DNA of 16,665 nucleotides from Oscillospiraceae bacterium (GTDB lineage Bacteria; Bacillota; Clostridia; Oscillospirales; UBA929): positions 1-16,665 of the forward strand of contig WRLJ01000011.1 of the NCBI GenBank assembly GCA_009777685.1. The letters run 5' to 3'. How positions within the stretch are numbered: position 1 is the first letter of the stretch; every line of letters begins with the position of its first letter. Shown one piece after another: positions 14,645 to 16,665 of this stretch. The position numbers and the translations under genes are program-made. The notes under the pieces were generated by a model, which saw nothing but the letters and a program-made list of their open reading frames with translations, was not told the DNA's origin and made no database searches.

Positions 14645-15514
14645 GACGCGCCGCAGTCCGTCGTCCGTTTCTTCCAGCGCAAAGAACGCCGCGCGCTCCA
14701 GCGGCGTTTGATTCGGTGTGTGGATGGTCAGCCAAAGCCGGCCGTCGTCGCCGCGGAAAATCATCCCGTGCCCGCCGTCCTGGGCGAACAGGGGTTTTTC
14801 AGCCTGCCGCCAAGGGCCCAAAACCATGCCGGACTCACTGCGCGCATAGCCGATGCAGTAGCCCTCCGCGCCGACGCAGGACCACAGCATCAGCAGTGTC
14901 CCGTTCGCCAGGCGGTGCAGGAAGCAGCCGTCCGTCACATACCCCTCGATGCGGTTGCTGGGGGAACGCGCCAGGCCGCTCCACGGGGCCTCGGAGGAAG
15001 AAAAGAGCGTGACCGGCTCCCCCTCCGGGGCGCGCAGGTCCCGGCTCAAACGGGCGGCGCATACGGTTCCGTCGCCGATTTGCACCCACTCGTGGCAGAA
15101 CACCAGCCACGGCTCCCCCGCTTCGCCGATATGCAGCGTGCCGTCCAGACACATCCAGTCTCGGGGCGTGACCGGGCCGTCGCTCCACGGCGTGTACGGC
15201 CCGGCGGGCCGCTCCGCGCGCAGGACCGCCGTGCCCCGCTTATAGCCCTCGCCGAGAAACGAGGCGAACATATAGTACGCGCCGTCATAGGCGAACACCT
15301 CCGGCGCCCAGAAGTTTTTCGTGCCCCAAAACCCGGCGGGCGGGCGGAAGGCCTCAACCGGCCCCTCCCACTCCAGCAGGTCGCGGCTGGTATACGTGTC
15401 AAAGCCGGCGCCGGGGCCGTTCCAGATATCCCTGTCGGTCGACCCGAACAGATAGTACCGCCCCTCCGCTTTCAGGATGAACGGGTCCCGGATTTGAATG
15501 CCGCCTGTGCGCAT
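14639..15514 (-). CDS. Glycoside hydrolase family 43 (beta-xylosidase/alpha-L-arabinofuranosidase group)
   Basis: A 291-residue single-domain protein with no signal peptide, so probably cytoplasmic. It starts almost at the first blade of a five-bladed propeller: IRDPFIL with catalytic base D10, TKNFWAPEVFAYDGAYYMF, WMCLDGTLH with D124 as likely pKa modulator, RIEGYVTDGCF with E190 as likely general acid, and GGHGMIF with H249. These are the GH43 landmarks. Substrates are probably arabinose- or xylose-containing oligosaccharides, but subfamily and specificity cannot be told by eye. AGGGGAG lies about 4 nt before the ATG. The GH4 gene upstream ends 21 nt before this start, so the two probably form an operon. 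Its Leu-stop end (CTG TAG) lies in the MITE-like element. Confidence 0.88.
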   Translation of the reverse strand: MRTGGIQIRDPFILKAEGRYYLFGSTDRDIWNGPGAGFDTYTSRDLLEWEGPVEAFRPPAGFWGTKNFWAPEVFAYDGAYYMFASFLGEGYKRGTAVLRAERPAGPYTPWSDGPVTPRDWMCLDGTLHIGEAGEPWLVFCHEWVQIGDGTVCAARLSRDLRAPEGEPVTLFSSSEAPWSGLARSPSNRIEGYVTDGCFLHRLANGTLLMLWSCVGAEGYCIGYARSESGMVLGPWRQAEKPLFAQDGGHGMIFRGDDGRLWLTIHTPNQTPLERAAFFALEETDDGLRRVL

Positions 15515-15535
15515 CGCTCTCCCCTGCCCTTGTCT

Positions 15536-16665
15536 CTAAAGGTTCCATTCAGCTGGAAGATATTCCCGCGTGTTGGCGATCATATCGTCCGCCAGACCGC
15601 GCAAATCCGCTTCGGGGACACGGGCGCACAGCGGGTCGCGGGCGAAGGCGCGGTAGACGGCCGCGCGCGAAGGGTGCAGGGCCGCGTGCAGAATCTCCGT
15701 CTGGTTTTCCGCGTGCGGCGCGGTCAGCGCGGCGATATCCGCCTTCAGCGGGCCGGCGGCGACGGGGCGCACATCGTCGAAGGAGAACACCGCGTTGGTC
15801 TCGACCACCGTTTCCGGCGGCAGGTTGGCGATTTGGAGCGCGGCGTTGGGCAGGTTGACGTTGCTGACCACGCGGCCCAGCCCGCACAGGGATTTGATCA
15901 GCAAAATGCCCTCCTCGCCGGACGGCGTGAGCCGTACCTCCTCGCGGCCCGAGACGAGCGCTTCGCTGCGGGCCAGACGCCGCTCCAGGTCCCGCTCCCG
16001 CCAATCCACGCCGGTCAGGTAAAAGCCCCAGCTTTCCGCTGCGGCGGGGTCGCGCAGGTAGCCGTCACCCGGCATAAACTCGGCCAAATGACGGTCTCCG
16101 GCGGCGGCGATCCAGCCGTAACGGCGGAACAGGTCGAATTTCAGCCGGTTGTTGCAGCGAAAGCTCCTGTCCGGCATGGCGTTTCCGGTATCCTCGAAGC
16201 CGGTTTCATAAAACTCGTCCACGAAGTCCGCGTACAGCTTCATCAAATCGCGGTTTTGATAAGAAGCCCGGTCAAACCAGGTAAAATGGTTCAGTCCCAG
16301 CACATTGACATGGATATCAGAACGGGCGATGCCCTCCAGGCCCAGCGCGCGGCCCGCCGCCGCGGCCAGCAGGGACTGCATCCCGAACACCTCGTGGCAG
16401 CAGCCCAGCGCCTTGATGCCGGGGAAAACATGGTACAGCGTGCGGACGCACAGGCTCATGGGGTTGGTGTAGTTGATGACCCACGCATCGGGGGCGTATC
16501 TGCGGATGGCCGCGGCAAACCCGGCAAAGACGGGGACGGTGCGCAGGGCGCGGATCATGCCGCCCGGTCCGACCGTATCCCCCACGGATTGATAGACCCC
16601 CAGACGCTCCGGCAGATGGACGTCCGAGCGCATTTCGCGGAACGTGCCCGGCAGAATGGAGATAA
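15536..16665 (-). CDS. Glycoside hydrolase family 4, NAD- and metal-dependent (5' end outside window)
   Basis: The frame is open to the window edge: ISILPGTFREMRSDVHLPER continues upstream of the first internal ATG at 16633, so the N-terminal NAD-binding part is missing from view. GH4 motifs visible are YQSVGDTVGPGGMIRALR, INYTNPMS, GCCHEVFG (metal-binding Cys) and LGLNHFTWF (metal-binding His). GH4 enzymes cleave by an oxidation-elimination mechanism using NAD and a divalent metal. The CHEV form of the Cys motif points to the group acting on unphosphorylated alpha-glycosides (alpha-glucosidase/galactosidase/uronidase), not 6-phospho sugars; I recall this from the family literature and hold it loosely. 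No signal peptide can be judged. It lies just upstream of the GH43 gene in the same direction. Confidence 0.92.
   Translation of the reverse strand, partial: ISILPGTFREMRSDVHLPERLGVYQSVGDTVGPGGMIRALRTVPVFAGFAAAIRRYAPDAWVINYTNPMSLCVRTLYHVFPGIKALGCCHEVFGMQSLLAAAAGRALGLEGIARSDIHVNVLGLNHFTWFDRASYQNRDLMKLYADFVDEFYETGFEDTGNAMPDRSFRCNNRLKFDLFRRYGWIAAAGDRHLAEFMPGDGYLRDPAAAESWGFYLTGVDWRERDLERRLARSEALVSGREEVRLTPSGEEGILLIKSLCGLGRVVSNVNLPNAALQIANLPPETVVETNAVFSFDDVRPVAAGPLKADIAALTAPHAENQTEILHAALHPSRAAVYRAFARDPLCARVPEADLRGLADDMIANTREYLPAEWNL

Noticed and set aside
14173..15012. A 279-residue plus-strand frame spanning the repeat element
   Set aside because: It overlaps the adenylation gene in another frame, the repeats and the GH43 gene antisense; Arg/Ala-rich with no motif.

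Overview
The window looks like chromosomal DNA from an uncultured, high-GC member of the Clostridia (Oscillospiraceae/Ruminococcaceae-like). This rests on dense short intergenic gaps, AGGAGG-type ribosome sites, a consensus sigma-A promoter, ATPase-less LplABC/YtcP-type sugar transport genes, Gram-positive lipoprotein signals and GC-rich palindromic intergenic repeats. No rRNA, tRNA, CRISPR array or transposase was found.

Region 1 (1-440) has no convincing gene. It holds GC-rich hairpins, a roughly 100-bp tandem duplication carrying a palindrome family, and a possible weak promoter before the first gene.

Region 2 (441-9101, + strand) is a polysaccharide-use operon. It encodes a wall/membrane-anchored protein with two copies of an unnamed domain, a GH5 endoglucanase lipoprotein carrying a third copy, two sugar ABC permeases (the first with an unusual N-terminal membrane extension), a large solute-binding lipoprotein and a cytoplasmic GH29 alpha-L-fucosidase. 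The logic is: bind and cut a beta-glucan at the surface, capture and import the oligosaccharides, and remove fucose inside. Fucosylated xyloglucan is a reasonable guess but not proven. No transport ATPase is present, as expected for this class, which uses a shared MsmX-type ATPase. A perfect 11-bp hairpin separates the binding protein from the fucosidase.

Region 3 (9170-14398, + strand) is a separate operon behind a near-perfect promoter (TTGACA-17-TACAAT). It encodes an XRE-cupin regulator, a medium-chain acyl-CoA-synthetase-like ligase, a membrane-anchored protein with Ig-like domains and a transglutaminase-type Cys-His-Asp domain, and a stand-alone amino-acid adenylation protein (NRPS/DltA-like). 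The last three genes overlap by ATGA. No carrier protein is present. This is the best candidate here for an undescribed system, perhaps an acylation or aminoacylation of an envelope component.

Region 4 (14393-14644) is a 252-bp MITE-like, near-palindromic block. Its ends CTGTAGGGG/CCCCTACAG supply the last Leu codon and the TAG stop codon of both converging genes. It shares a perfect 32-bp inverted match with region 1.

Region 5 (14639-16665, - strand) holds a GH43 glycosidase and, upstream of it, a GH4 glycosidase cut off by the window edge. This is further sugar catabolism.
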